NCBI GenBank assembly: GCA_947373185.1
Contig: CANBWP010000005.1
Coordinates: forward strand, 1-64,000
Source of the DNA: Comamonadaceae bacterium
Lineage (GTDB): Bacteria > Pseudomonadota > Gammaproteobacteria > Burkholderiales > Burkholderiaceae_C
Length of the DNA stretch: 64,000 bases
Direction: 5' to 3'
Shown: one piece after another, positions 1 through 8,819 of the stretch
Position numbering within the stretch: the stretch's first letter is position 1
Layout of the letters: every line of letters begins with the position of its first letter
Translations under genes and position numbers: made by a program
Notes under the pieces: generated by a model
Database searches by the model: none
What the model saw: only the letters and a program-made list of their open reading frames with translations
Told to the model about the DNA's origin: nothing

Positions 1-155
1 AGCACGGCCTCAACCGGTCCTTTGATCACTTTCACAAACTTGCGCGCAAGTCCGGAATTGATGGCCCAAAACAGCAGCCCGTGCAACACCACCACAGCCG
101 TGATGCCGATCACGTGCTTGCGAGGTGTTCGCTGCCGGCTGGCGTAGTCAATCAT
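1..155 (-). CDS. tonB: TonB-like energy transducer, N-terminal part (runs off the window)
   Basis: Only the first 51 codons are present, reading from the ATG at 155 towards base 1. The peptide starts MIDYASRQRTPRKHVIGI, continues into one hydrophobic segment (about residues 15-34) and then a basic stretch followed by KGPVEAV. This short cytoplasmic start, single membrane anchor and Lys/Pro-bearing exit is typical of TonB proteins of Burkholderiales. TonB couples the inner-membrane proton motive force (ExbB/ExbD) to outer-membrane receptors. The call rests on the N-terminus only. Its position beside a steroid island suggests, without proof, TonB-dependent uptake of the substrate. A member of the palindrome family lies at 267-284, 112 bp upstream. 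Confidence 0.7.
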   Translation of the reverse strand, partial: MIDYASRQRTPRKHVIGITAVVVLHGLLFWAINSGLARKFVKVIKGPVEAV

Positions 156-266
156 TTAGCAATTGCTCCATTGTTTGAATGTACAAAATGTGTCCCATCA
201 TTTCGGATGAATGTAGGATTCAATTTGCAAGGACCCAATTTTGATGGATGGCTCATCTCAGTGTCA

Positions 267-284
267 TAGTCCGTTAAGACGAGT
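267..284. promoter_or_regulatory. Weak copy of the island's palindromic operator
   Basis: TAGTCCGTTAAGACGAGT resembles the island consensus TAGTCT-N4-GGACGATG, with AGTC and GACGA halves kept. It lies in the 135-bp gap between the end of the racemase gene and the tonB-like start, so it could only serve the tonB-like gene. The 112-bp distance and imperfect right half make this a low-confidence member. Confidence 0.3.
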
Positions 285-290
285 CAACAA

Positions 291-1499
291 TTAGATGGGG
301 GAGCGGTGGATACCCAACTCTGCCAAAACATCTTGCGTATGTTCGCCACACAAAGCACCAGGAGACGGATTGCGCACCATGCTTCTAGAGAATCGTGGCG
401 CAGGGGCTGGTTGTCTCTGACCATTGACATCGACAAACAAACCACGAGACTTGTTATGTGGGTGTTCAGCCGCTTCGGTCAAACTCAAGACGGGCGCAAA
501 ACATGCATCCGTGCCCTCTAGCAAGTTTTGCCATTCAGCACGCGTTTTTTGGCGAATGGTTTCCGCCATTCTTTGTTTCAGTTGAGCCCAGTTGCTCGCG
601 TCATATTGCATGCGTGGCTCAACTTCGTCTAGTTCCAATAATTTCAAAAGCTGCGCATAGAACTGTGGCTCGATAGCACCCAAAGTAATGTAATTGCCGT
701 CCGCACACTCAAACACTTCATAAAAAGGAGAGCTGTTTGAAAAGAAATTTCGGTCGGCTTTATCGGTCCAAGAACCATTGCTACGCATCTGATGCAACAG
801 GCCACTCATGGCCGTGACACCATCAATCATGGCCGCATCAACCACTTGCCCTCGGCCTGATTTCTGGGCTTCAAGCAGCGCACACACCAAACCAAATGCC
901 AAAAACATGGCACCCCCAGCCATGTCGCCCACGATGGTCGGAGGAATGACTGGCGCTTGCCCCTGACGCGCAGAGGTCGACAAAACGCCCGTCAAGGCTA
1001 CATAGTTGATGTCGTGTCCTGCCGCATGCGCCAAAGGACCCGTTTGCCCCCAACCGGTCACCCGGCCATAGACCAACTTAGGATTGCGGACTTCAACGTC
1101 CTCGGGTCCAAAGCCGAGGCGCTCCATGACACCAGGTCGGAATCCTTCTATGAGCGCATCAGCAGAATCAATCAAGGCCCAGACCACTTCGCGATCGGCA
1201 TCCAACTTCAAGTCCAATGCAATTGAACGTTTGCCCCGATTGCTTGCGGCTCTAGGACATTTTGCAGCGCGGGCGACATCGGAAGCACGATCGATCACAA
1301 TCACATCTGCCCCCATATCGGCCAGCATCATTCCGGTAAATGGACCAGGGCCAATCCCTGAAAATTCAATAATTTTCAGGCCCGCCAAAGGGCCAAGAGA
1401 AGCATTGGCAGATTGATGAGAAGATGAATTAGATGTCATAGTAAAAGGCCACAGAGAGTCCGGCAACATGATCAGGGCCGTATGTTCGCACTTTGCCAA
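291..1499 (-). CDS. Alpha-methylacyl-CoA racemase (CaiB/BaiF family)
   Basis: Interconverts 2R and 2S methyl-branched acyl-CoA esters. Sterol and bile-acid side-chain degradation needs it because acyl-CoA dehydrogenases accept only the S form. The N-terminal FSGIGPGPFTGMMLADMGAD block matches racemases (not formyl-CoA transferases). Counting from ATG 1439, His142 in GHDINY and Asp172 in GDMAGG fit the catalytic pair of the mycobacterial enzyme. The start is uncertain. TTG 1499 has GGAGGGGG 7 bases upstream and gives 402 residues. ATG 1439 gives the family-typical 382 residues but has no visible ribosome site. The gene is transcribed away from the SDR at 1578. Confidence 0.85.
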   Translation of the reverse strand: MAKCEHTALIMLPDSLWPFTMTSNSSSHQSANASLGPLAGLKIIEFSGIGPGPFTGMMLADMGADVIVIDRASDVARAAKCPRAASNRGKRSIALDLKLDADREVVWALIDSADALIEGFRPGVMERLGFGPEDVEVRNPKLVYGRVTGWGQTGPLAHAAGHDINYVALTGVLSTSARQGQAPVIPPTIVGDMAGGAMFLAFGLVCALLEAQKSGRGQVVDAAMIDGVTAMSGLLHQMRSNGSWTDKADRNFFSNSSPFYEVFECADGNYITLGAIEPQFYAQLLKLLELDEVEPRMQYDASNWAQLKQRMAETIRQKTRAEWQNLLEGTDACFAPVLSLTEAAEHPHNKSRGLFVDVNGQRQPAPAPRFSRSMVRNPSPGALCGEHTQDVLAELGIHRSPI

Positions 1500-1577
1500 A
1501 CATTTGCCCCCTCCATTCGTAGTATGCAGACAAACTGAGTTTGCGAAAAAATGGCCTGCAGAACTAGTTGAGGAATC

Positions 1578-2324
1578 ATGATGTTTAGACTTAACGGTAA
1601 AGTTGCATTGATCAGTGGCGCTGGTAGAGGCATGGGCTATGGCGTGGCACAGTGCTTGGCGCGCCAGGGTGCCACTGTGGTGATCAACGATTTTTTTGCT
1701 GATCGCGCTGAAGCCGCAGCTTTATCGCTCCAAAGTGAAGGACTGACAGCCGATTTCGCAGTGGCCGACATGACCCATCGGCAAGCAATTTTTGACATGA
1801 CTGCACAGTTGATTCAAAAACACGGCGGCATCGATATTTTTGTTCACAATGCAGGCATTCCTGCACAAGGCTGGGGTTACAGCAAGTTTTTGGAGTCCAC
1901 CCCAGAAGAATGGGACAGCTGGCTGCAACTCAATTTGCATGCACTGATGCATGCATGTCAGGCCATCCTGCCCCATATGATTGAAAAAAAATGGGGCCGC
2001 ATTGTGGCCATCAATTCAGATGCATCTCGCACTGCCACTGGCATGGGCTTGTGTGCCTATGGCGCGGCCAAGGCAGCCGCCATCGGTTTTATTCGCAACT
2101 TATCAGGTGAAATGGGCCGGTATGGCATTACCGCCAACGCACTGTCTTTGGGCACCATGAACAACTGGGAAGGCTCTGAACAAGTTGCTAGAAAAACTGC
2201 CTCGGTGGCACGTGCGGGCTCACCGAAAGACGTAGGCGCTGCCGTTCTGTATTTGTCATCCCTAGAAGCCGAGTGGGTGAATGGCCAAGTGTTGCCCGTC
2301 AATGGCGGAAGTTTGGTATCGTAA
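1578..2324 (+). CDS. SDR-family NAD(P)-dependent oxidoreductase
   Basis: Classical short-chain dehydrogenase of 248 residues. The nucleotide-binding glycine motif GAGRGMG is near residue 14, NAG is in the middle and the active-site YGAAK lies about residues 160-164, preceded by INSDAS carrying the catalytic Ser. The end (VNGQVLPVNGGS) is standard. Two adjacent ATGs (1578 and 1581) follow GAGGA, and the second has the better spacing. It heads a unit that continues, after a 4-bp gap, into a small HTH protein. A role on a hydroxyl of the steroid nucleus or side chain is inferred from context only. Confidence 0.85.
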   Translation: MMFRLNGKVALISGAGRGMGYGVAQCLARQGATVVINDFFADRAEAAALSLQSEGLTADFAVADMTHRQAIFDMTAQLIQKHGGIDIFVHNAGIPAQGWGYSKFLESTPEEWDSWLQLNLHALMHACQAILPHMIEKKWGRIVAINSDASRTATGMGLCAYGAAKAAAIGFIRNLSGEMGRYGITANALSLGTMNNWEGSEQVARKTASVARAGSPKDVGAAVLYLSSLEAEWVNGQVLPVNGGSLVS

Positions 2325-2328
2325 GATC

Positions 2329-2820
2329 ATGCTGAAACAGTCGTCTTCGGAGAAAGCCCTCTTGCTAGACAAGCACGCCTATCAAATTTCACATCTGATA
2401 GCGGGTTTCACTGTGCCCTTGATGCGCAAGCTTTACCATCAGTTTGATGGCGACATGGTGCAGATGATCATCTTTGGTGAAATTTCCCTGCACAACGTTT
2501 CTCAATTTTTTCGCAAAGGCGGCGCGGATGTTCCAGAAAAGTTGTTGGACGACATGGCACTGCGCAACAAGCTCATGAACTCTTGCAATGTGCTGTCCAT
2601 CAGTGAGGCCACAGGCATCCCCCGCGAAACCGTCAGGCGAAAAGTCGAGCAACTGCTGCAAAAGGGTTTGCTTTACAGAGACAAAAACAACCGGTTGGTG
2701 GTTCGCTCGGGCGTGAGCACGGGCTTTGCAAAACGCAATGCCGAAACCACCCAGCAAATTTTGGAATTGGCCGCCAAACTTCAAGCGCTTCTTAGAACAG
2801 AAGACGACAATCAAGACTGA
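2329..2820 (+). CDS. Small winged-helix/HTH protein, possible local regulator
   Basis: 163 residues from ATG 2329, four bases after the SDR stop. An in-frame start at 2281 inside the SDR gene would add 16 unlikely residues. Residues 88-126 (SISEATGIPRETVRRKVEQL followed by QKGLLYRDKNNRLVVR) read as a helix-turn-helix plus wing of the MarR/GntR/IclR general type. The first 85 residues are helical with no motif I recognise. It lacks a clear ligand domain. It may control the beta-oxidation genes downstream, or its own unit. I cannot assign a named family. Confidence 0.65.
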   Translation: MLKQSSSEKALLLDKHAYQISHLIAGFTVPLMRKLYHQFDGDMVQMIIFGEISLHNVSQFFRKGGADVPEKLLDDMALRNKLMNSCNVLSISEATGIPRETVRRKVEQLLQKGLLYRDKNNRLVVRSGVSTGFAKRNAETTQQILELAAKLQALLRTEDDNQD

Positions 2821-2839
2821 CCTTGAGAGTACCCAAAAT

Positions 2840-2862
2840 GGGTTTTCGACCTCTGAAAACCC
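2840..2862 (+). terminator. Stem-loop between the HTH gene and the thiolase
   Basis: GGGTTTTC and GAAAACCC form a perfect 8-bp stem with a 7-base loop, starting 20 bases after the HTH stop. No T-run follows, so it may be an attenuator or mRNA-processing hairpin and not a strong terminator. The 5' arm overlaps a second dyad, ACCCA-AAA-TGGGT (2831-2843), which recalls the palindrome at 13282-13302. Confidence 0.4.
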
Positions 2863-2964
2863 TGACCATTGCGCAAGACTATGGGGAAGGCAGTGAAGCC
2901 ATACATGCAGCTTCGCTGTTCATCAATTTACAGGGCCTTGTGCCCTCCAACCTGAAAGACGCAG

Positions 2965-4170
2965 ATGGAAACCTTGATTTATGACCACGTCAGAACCCCC
3001 CGAGGCAAGGGCAAACCTGATGGCAGCCTTCATGAGGTGACACCTGTTTGGCTGGCAAGTCGACCTTTAGCGGCACTCAAGGCGCGCCATCAACTCGATA
3101 CTGCGGCCATTGACGATGTGATCATGGGCTGCGTCATGCCGGTGGGCGAGCAAGGAGGCAACATTGCAAGGATGGCAGTGCTGCAAGCCGACTTTGACCA
3201 AAAAGTACCTGCGCTTCAAATTAATCGCTATTGCGGTTCAGGCTTAGAAGCCGTTGCCTTTGCAGCCAGCAAAGTCATGGCCGGCCAAGCAGACCTCACC
3301 ATTGGCGGTGGCGTCGAAATGATGTCCCGAGTGCCGATGGGTGCAGACGGCGGCGCATGGGCGCAAGACCCTCAAGTTGCCGCCAAAACATACTTTGTGA
3401 TGCAGGGTATTTCTGCCGACTTGTTGAGCTCTTTAAGAGGCCATAGTCGCAATGATGTCGATGCCTATTCAGCCGAAAGCCATCGCCGTGCGCACCGCGC
3501 TTGGTCTGAAGGCCGCTTTGACGGCGCCATCGTTCCCGTGCAAGATTTTTTAGGTCTGACTTTGTTGTCGCGAGACGAGACCATTCGCCCCGACACCACC
3601 ACAGAATCTTTGTCCAAACTGAAGCCTGCCTTTACCGAGATGGGTGAAAAGTATGGCTACGACAGCGTGGCCATGCAGCGCTACCCCCAAGTCGAAAAAA
3701 TTCACCACATCCATCATGCCGGCAACAGTTCCGGCATTGTGGATGGTGCCGCTGCAGTGCTGGTGGGCAATTCGCAAATTGGCGCCAAGCTGGGCCTGAA
3801 ACCACGCGCCAGAATTCGATCCTTTGCGGCCATTGGCTCCGAGCCCACATTGATGTTGGACGGCCCCAGCTACGCAGCCCGCAAAGCCCTTGCACGCGCT
3901 GGCATGCAAGCCTCCGACATTGATTTGTGGGAGTTGAACGAAGCATTTGCAACCGTGGTATTGACCATGATGGAAGAGTTAAACATTCCGCACGATCGCA
4001 TGAATGTGAACGGTGGTGCCATTGCCATGGGACACCCTCTGGGTGCCACGGGCGCCATGATTTTGGGAACCGCGTTGGACGAACTGGAGAGAAGCGGCAA
4101 ACAAACCGCCTTGATCTCTTTGTGCGTGGCAGCTGGCATGGGCTCGGCCATGATCATCGAACGCGTTTGA
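2965..4170 (+). CDS. Acetyl-CoA C-acyltransferase (beta-ketothiolase)
   Basis: 401 residues, usual thiolase length. All three active-site motifs are present: the nucleophilic Cys in NRYCGSGLEAV (about residue 90), the His in GHPLGATGA and the second Cys in SLCVAAGMGSA near the C-terminus. It releases acetyl- or propionyl-CoA from a 3-oxoacyl-CoA. It is followed after 26 bp by a FadB/FadJ-like fusion, an acyl-CoA dehydrogenase and an enoyl-CoA hydratase. The four genes form a complete beta-oxidation set, most likely for the side chain or for HIP-derived acyl-CoAs. Substrate is not readable from sequence. Confidence 0.9.
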   Translation: METLIYDHVRTPRGKGKPDGSLHEVTPVWLASRPLAALKARHQLDTAAIDDVIMGCVMPVGEQGGNIARMAVLQADFDQKVPALQINRYCGSGLEAVAFAASKVMAGQADLTIGGGVEMMSRVPMGADGGAWAQDPQVAAKTYFVMQGISADLLSSLRGHSRNDVDAYSAESHRRAHRAWSEGRFDGAIVPVQDFLGLTLLSRDETIRPDTTTESLSKLKPAFTEMGEKYGYDSVAMQRYPQVEKIHHIHHAGNSSGIVDGAAAVLVGNSQIGAKLGLKPRARIRSFAAIGSEPTLMLDGPSYAARKALARAGMQASDIDLWELNEAFATVVLTMMEELNIPHDRMNVNGGAIAMGHPLGATGAMILGTALDELERSGKQTALISLCVAAGMGSAMIIERV

Positions 4171-4196
4171 ACAGCCATTAGAAAAGAAAGAACATC

Positions 4197-6380
4197 ATGC
4201 AAGACATCATTCGTTACGCAGTCGATGCAGATGGCATCGCCACATTGACCATTGACTATCCCGGCAAAACCATGAACGTGATCGATGGCGATTTCATGCA
4301 CAGCTTGTCATCGTGCATCGACCGAGTCGTGGCCGATGCCAACGTGAAAGGCGCCATTTTGACGTCAGCCAAAGATGCCTTTGTGGCAGGCGCTGACTTG
4401 ATTGCCATGGAAGCCAATTTGGACAGCATGAACAACGACAGCGTCGAAGTGCTGTTTGAAAAATGCGCATCGCTTTCCATGCTCGTCAGAAAAATGGAGA
4501 CTTGCGGCAAACCTTTTGCAGCGGCCATCAATGGCGTCGCCATGGGCGGTGGTTTTGAATTGTGTTTGGGTTGCCATTACCGCGTTGCGGCCAATTTACC
4601 TTCCGTGGTGTTGGGATTGCCTGAAGTTCAAGTGGGACTCTTGCCTGCCGCAGGTGGAACCCAACGCTTGCTGCGCATGCTGGGCATCTTGGGCGCCATG
4701 CCGTACCTCTTAGAAGGCAAACATGCCAGCGTGGCCAAAGCCAAAGAAATTGGTTTGATTCACGATGTGGTCGAACCCGAGGCCTTGTTGTCAGCGGCCA
4801 AAAAATGGCTGCTTGAAACGCCCAACGCCGTGCAGCCATGGGATGTCAAAGGCTTCAAGATTCCAGGCGGTGGCCCGCTCGATCCTCGGGTAGCGCCCAG
4901 CTTTGTGGTGGGCAACACCATGCTGCAAGCCAACACCTATCACAACTTACCAGCACCGCTGGCCATTCAAAGTTGCTTGTACGAAGGCGCACAACTGCCC
5001 ATCGACAAAGCCCTGCGCATTGAAAGCAAGTACATGGCCACCCTCACACGCGGCACGGTGTCGCGCGCCATGGTGCGAACCTTGTTTGTGAACAAGTCAA
5101 AGGCCGAAAAAGGCATGCACCGCCCGGCCAACATTGCACCGTTCAAAAGCAAAAAATTGGGCATGATTGGTGCCGGCATGATGGGCGGCGGCATTGCCCT
5201 GATTGCAGCCCAACGCGGCATTCAAGTGGTCTTGATCGACCGTGACCAAAGCGCCGCCGAAAAAGGCAAAGCCCACGCAGAAAAAGTGTTGAAACGATTG
5301 GTGGAAAAAGGCCGATCCACACCTGAAAAAGCAGAAGGCATTTTGTCGCTCATCACACCCACGACGGACTACACGCTGCTGAAAGATGCAGACATGGTGG
5401 TCGAGGCTGTATTTGAAGACCGCGCCATCAAGGCAGAAGTGACGAAGCGCTTGGATGAGGTGCTGCCCGCGCATTGCGTGGTGGCCAGTAACACTTCCGC
5501 ATTGCCCATCAGCTTGTTGGCCAAAGCCACCAGCCGACCCGATCGATTCATTGGTCTGCACTTCTTTTCGCCAGCCGACCGCATGCCCTTGGTCGAGGTC
5601 ATCCGAGGTACTCAAACCTCTGATGAAACATTGGCCAAAGCGCTCGATTTTGTGGCGCAGTTGAAGAAGACCCCCATTGTTGTCAATGACAGCCGCGGCT
5701 TCTTCACCAGCCGCTTCATTGGCGCTTTCATTGACGATGCCATTGGCATGGTGGCCGAAGGCATTGCGCCAGCACTCATCGAAAACTGCGCTCGTCACGT
5801 TGGCATGCCTGTAGGCCCACTGGCCATCACCGACGAATTGTCGATTGAGTTGTCTGTGCACGCAGGCGAAGCGCAAGCCAAAGAGTTTCCAGAAAGCTAC
5901 AAGCCCGGGCGTTCAGTGCCTATTTTGAAAAAGCTGTTTGACATGGGCCGATTGGGCAAGAAAGTCGGCAAAGGCTTCTACGTTTACGATACCTCAGGCA
6001 AACAAATCTGGAAAGGCATGGCCGATATTTATCCGCTGAAAACACAGCAGCCAGACGCACACGATTTGAAGCAAAGAATTTTGTATGTCCAAGCGGTTGA
6101 GGCGGCACGCGCCATGGAAGAAGGTGTGTTGTTGGCACCCGCAGATGGTGATGTGGGCGCCATTTTGGGCGTGGGCTTTCCAGCCTACACAGGCGGTCCT
6201 TTCTGTTTCATCGATGGCATCGGCTTGTCGGCCTTTGTGAAAGAAGCCGATCGCTTGGCCGATTTGTTTGGTGACCATTTGCGACCACCCACCCTTTTGC
6301 GTGACATGGCCGCTCAAGGTCAAACCTTTTATGGTCACACCGCACGCCCTGCGCCTTCCCGTCAAACTCAAGCCGCTTAA
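4197..6380 (+). CDS. Bifunctional enoyl-CoA hydratase / 3-hydroxyacyl-CoA dehydrogenase (FadB/FadJ type)
   Basis: 727 residues. An N-terminal crotonase domain (about 1-200, oxyanion-hole FVAGADL and NGVAMGGGFELCLG, catalytic Glu in LGLPEVQVGLLPAAGG) is joined to a 3-hydroxyacyl-CoA dehydrogenase domain. The latter has the Rossmann motif GMIGAGMMGGGI near residue 325, the catalytic His in GLHFFSP and a duplicated C-terminal helical part. It performs hydration and NAD-dependent oxidation in one chain. It sits between the thiolase and the double acyl-CoA dehydrogenase with very short gaps, and its stop (6378-6380) is 3 bases before the next ATG, so translation is probably coupled. Confidence 0.93.
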   Translation: MQDIIRYAVDADGIATLTIDYPGKTMNVIDGDFMHSLSSCIDRVVADANVKGAILTSAKDAFVAGADLIAMEANLDSMNNDSVEVLFEKCASLSMLVRKMETCGKPFAAAINGVAMGGGFELCLGCHYRVAANLPSVVLGLPEVQVGLLPAAGGTQRLLRMLGILGAMPYLLEGKHASVAKAKEIGLIHDVVEPEALLSAAKKWLLETPNAVQPWDVKGFKIPGGGPLDPRVAPSFVVGNTMLQANTYHNLPAPLAIQSCLYEGAQLPIDKALRIESKYMATLTRGTVSRAMVRTLFVNKSKAEKGMHRPANIAPFKSKKLGMIGAGMMGGGIALIAAQRGIQVVLIDRDQSAAEKGKAHAEKVLKRLVEKGRSTPEKAEGILSLITPTTDYTLLKDADMVVEAVFEDRAIKAEVTKRLDEVLPAHCVVASNTSALPISLLAKATSRPDRFIGLHFFSPADRMPLVEVIRGTQTSDETLAKALDFVAQLKKTPIVVNDSRGFFTSRFIGAFIDDAIGMVAEGIAPALIENCARHVGMPVGPLAITDELSIELSVHAGEAQAKEFPESYKPGRSVPILKKLFDMGRLGKKVGKGFYVYDTSGKQIWKGMADIYPLKTQQPDAHDLKQRILYVQAVEAARAMEEGVLLAPADGDVGAILGVGFPAYTGGPFCFIDGIGLSAFVKEADRLADLFGDHLRPPTLLRDMAAQGQTFYGHTARPAPSRQTQAA

Positions 6381-6383
6381 ACC

Positions 6384-8789
6384 ATGAACTTCGATTTTTC
6401 AGACGATCAAAATGTACTTCGCAACGAGGTTCGAAAGTTCCTCGTCAAAGAGTCTCCCGTCAGCGTTGCTCGCACAGTGATTGAGGAGGGAAAAACTCAT
6501 GCTGAATCTGTTTGGAAAGGTTTGGGTGAACTGGGTGTGACCACCTTGATGCTGCCAGAAAGCTGCGGGGGCATTGGCTTGGGTGCCATGGAACTGTGTG
6601 TTGTGGCGGAAGAAGTGGGTCGTCAATTGGGTGCCCTGCCCTTGACTTCTACTTTGTACTTGGCCACACAAACTGTGTTGCTGGGCGCCTCGGAAGCACA
6701 ACAACAAAAGTGGTTGCCCCGCATTGCGGCGGGTGCCAAAGCCACCTTGGCAGCGCCTTTGGATGAGCACTGCAATATTTCACAATTGCCGCAATTTGAG
6801 GGTCGTCAATTAACCGGTACGGCAGGGTTGGTGATGGACGGCGGATGCGCTGATTTTGCGGTGGTACTGGCGCAAGATGCGCAAGGACATGCCTGCTTGG
6901 TCTTGGTGGAGTTGGACTCGCACGTTATGCGAACGCACCTCAAAACCATTGACCCTGCCAAGCCCTTTGCGCAATTAACTTTCAAGACGGCAGCGGCTGA
7001 AGTTTTGGACGAGGTGCTTGCAGGCGACAAAACTTTGGCATTGCTCAACCGCGTTCGTCAACGCGCCGCCATCTTGGTGGCCTTTGAACAATTGGGCGGT
7101 GCCGATGCCGCCTTGGAAATGTCAGCCGCATACGCGCGTGAGCGCAAAGCATTTGGCCGCACGATTGGATCTTACCAAGGCATCAAGCACAAGTTGGCAG
7201 ACATCTACACGGCCAACCAGTTGGCCCGTGCGCATTGTTACTACGGTGCCTGGGCCCTGACGGCCGATGCCTTCCGTGAAGAGCCCGCACCTGAATTGGC
7301 CTTGGCTGCCGCTTGTGCTCGCGTGTCGGCCAGTGAGGCCTACAGCATGGCCGCACAAGAAAGCATTCAAGTGCATGGCGGCATGGGCTACACCTGGGAA
7401 TTGGATTGCCATTTGCATTACCGCAGAGCGCGCAGCTTGGCCGTCGTGTTGGGCAATGTGCATGCATGGCGCGAAGTCATGGCCCAGCAACTCGAACACA
7501 AAATGGACACACCCGCTGTAGCCCATCTGCGCGGCCCTGTTGCGGATGACGCCATGGACTTCGACGATTCCCCCGCCGAGGCCAGCTTTCGAGCCGAGTG
7601 CCGCGCATGGCTGGATGCCAATGCCACCCTCAAGGCCAGACCTGACGATTACTTTGCACCGCACCTGTCTGCTGCAGAGCGTATGCAAGCCGCGCGCGAT
7701 TGGCAAGCCAAAAAAGCTGCAGCAGGTTTTGGCGCCATCACTTGGCCTGTGGCCCTGGGTGGCCGGGGCGGCACGCCCATGCAAGAGCTCATTTGGCGTC
7801 AAGAAGAAGGCCGCTACAACGTGCCCACCAGCTTTTTCAATGTGAGTCTGGGCATGGTGATTCCCTCTGTCATGGCGCACGCCAGCGATGTGGTCAGAAC
7901 AGCTCACATTGCGCCAGCATTGAAGGGCCACCATCTGTGGTGCCAATTGCTGAGCGAACCTGGTGCGGGCTCCGACTTGGGCATGGTTCGAACACGCGCA
8001 GAGCGTTGCACCGATGGCCGTGAAGGTTGGATTTTGAACGGCCAAAAAGTTTGGACCTCATTGGCACAATTTGCAGAGTACGGTTTGGTGCTGACGCGCA
8101 CCGATCCCTCCGTACCAAAGTTTGAAGGCTTGTCGACTTTCTTCGTTGACATGAAGAGCCCTGGCATCACCATTCGGCCCATTCGCCAAGCTGGCGGCGA
8201 ATCTGAGTTCAATGAAGTGTTCCTAGAAAATGTGTTTGTGCCCGACAGTCAATTGGTGGGCAAGGTCGGGAACGGCTGGAAAGTGACGCTCACAGGCCTG
8301 ATGAGCGAACGTCTCTCCATCGGTGGCGTGATGCCCGCAGAACTCTGGCGTACCTTGGCAGAGCAAATGCGTGACGGGCAATTCATGGGCCACAGCGCCA
8401 TGCAAGACGGCCGCATGCGTGAGCGATTGGCCAACTTGTACTTGAATGCACAGGGTCTTTGGCTTTTGCAATGCCGCGCACTGACTGCGTTGAGCAAGGG
8501 CAAAGAGCCAGGTCCCGAGATGAGTGGCGCCAAAAATGTAGCAGCGCAAACCCTGCAAAACTTCAGTTACTTTGCCATCGATTTGATGGGCGAGCGCGGG
8601 GTCTTGGCGGCCAGCGAATTGGGCGAACGGTTTGCCTTGGTCGAGCGCCTGTGGTTTGGCTCAGCCGGTATGCGCATTGCAGGCGGCACCGATGAAATTG
8701 TGAAAAACAGCATTGGTGAGCGCGTCTTGGGTTTGGCACCCGAACCCCGAACCGACAAAGGTGTGGCGTTCAGCGAATTGTCACGCTAA
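6384..8789 (+). CDS. Double-length acyl-CoA dehydrogenase (two ACAD modules fused)
   Basis: 801 residues, about twice the family length. Residues 1-375 form one acyl-CoA dehydrogenase module that starts MNFDFSDDQNVLRNEV and ends with QVHGGMGYTWELDCH. Residues about 405-795 form a second, starting SFRAECRAWLDANA, with the flavin/substrate signature LLSEPGAGSDLGMV and the C-terminal AGGTDEIVKNSIGERVLGL. In actinobacterial steroid pathways such enzymes are alpha2beta2 tetramers of two different FadE subunits. Here both would be one polypeptide in the order beta-type then alpha-type, the same order as the separate pair at 50750/51859. Probable substrate is a steroid or side-chain acyl-CoA. Confidence 0.9.
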   Translation: MNFDFSDDQNVLRNEVRKFLVKESPVSVARTVIEEGKTHAESVWKGLGELGVTTLMLPESCGGIGLGAMELCVVAEEVGRQLGALPLTSTLYLATQTVLLGASEAQQQKWLPRIAAGAKATLAAPLDEHCNISQLPQFEGRQLTGTAGLVMDGGCADFAVVLAQDAQGHACLVLVELDSHVMRTHLKTIDPAKPFAQLTFKTAAAEVLDEVLAGDKTLALLNRVRQRAAILVAFEQLGGADAALEMSAAYARERKAFGRTIGSYQGIKHKLADIYTANQLARAHCYYGAWALTADAFREEPAPELALAAACARVSASEAYSMAAQESIQVHGGMGYTWELDCHLHYRRARSLAVVLGNVHAWREVMAQQLEHKMDTPAVAHLRGPVADDAMDFDDSPAEASFRAECRAWLDANATLKARPDDYFAPHLSAAERMQAARDWQAKKAAAGFGAITWPVALGGRGGTPMQELIWRQEEGRYNVPTSFFNVSLGMVIPSVMAHASDVVRTAHIAPALKGHHLWCQLLSEPGAGSDLGMVRTRAERCTDGREGWILNGQKVWTSLAQFAEYGLVLTRTDPSVPKFEGLSTFFVDMKSPGITIRPIRQAGGESEFNEVFLENVFVPDSQLVGKVGNGWKVTLTGLMSERLSIGGVMPAELWRTLAEQMRDGQFMGHSAMQDGRMRERLANLYLNAQGLWLLQCRALTALSKGKEPGPEMSGAKNVAAQTLQNFSYFAIDLMGERGVLAASELGERFALVERLWFGSAGMRIAGGTDEIVKNSIGERVLGLAPEPRTDKGVAFSELSR

Positions 8790-8819
8790 GCCTCATCTCC
8801 CTTCAGAAAGAACTGTGTC

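Noticed and set aside
81-269. Short plus-strand open frame of 62 codons across the tonB-like start
   Set aside because: Overlaps the tonB-like N-terminus antisense, has no ribosome site or motif.
5097-5876. Minus-strand open frame of 259 codons opposite the FadB/FadJ-like gene
   Set aside because: Same reason: antisense shadow with unusual Phe/His/Gln content and no motif.
7122-8045. Minus-strand open frame of 307 codons opposite the fused acyl-CoA dehydrogenase
   Set aside because: Antisense to a well-conserved enzyme, no recognisable motif, composition typical of a mirrored coding frame.
6384-8789. Possibility that the double acyl-CoA dehydrogenase is a sequencing or assembly fusion
   Set aside because: The frame is open throughout, the linker is plausible coding sequence, and no stop, start or ribosome site occurs near the junction at about codon 385-405.
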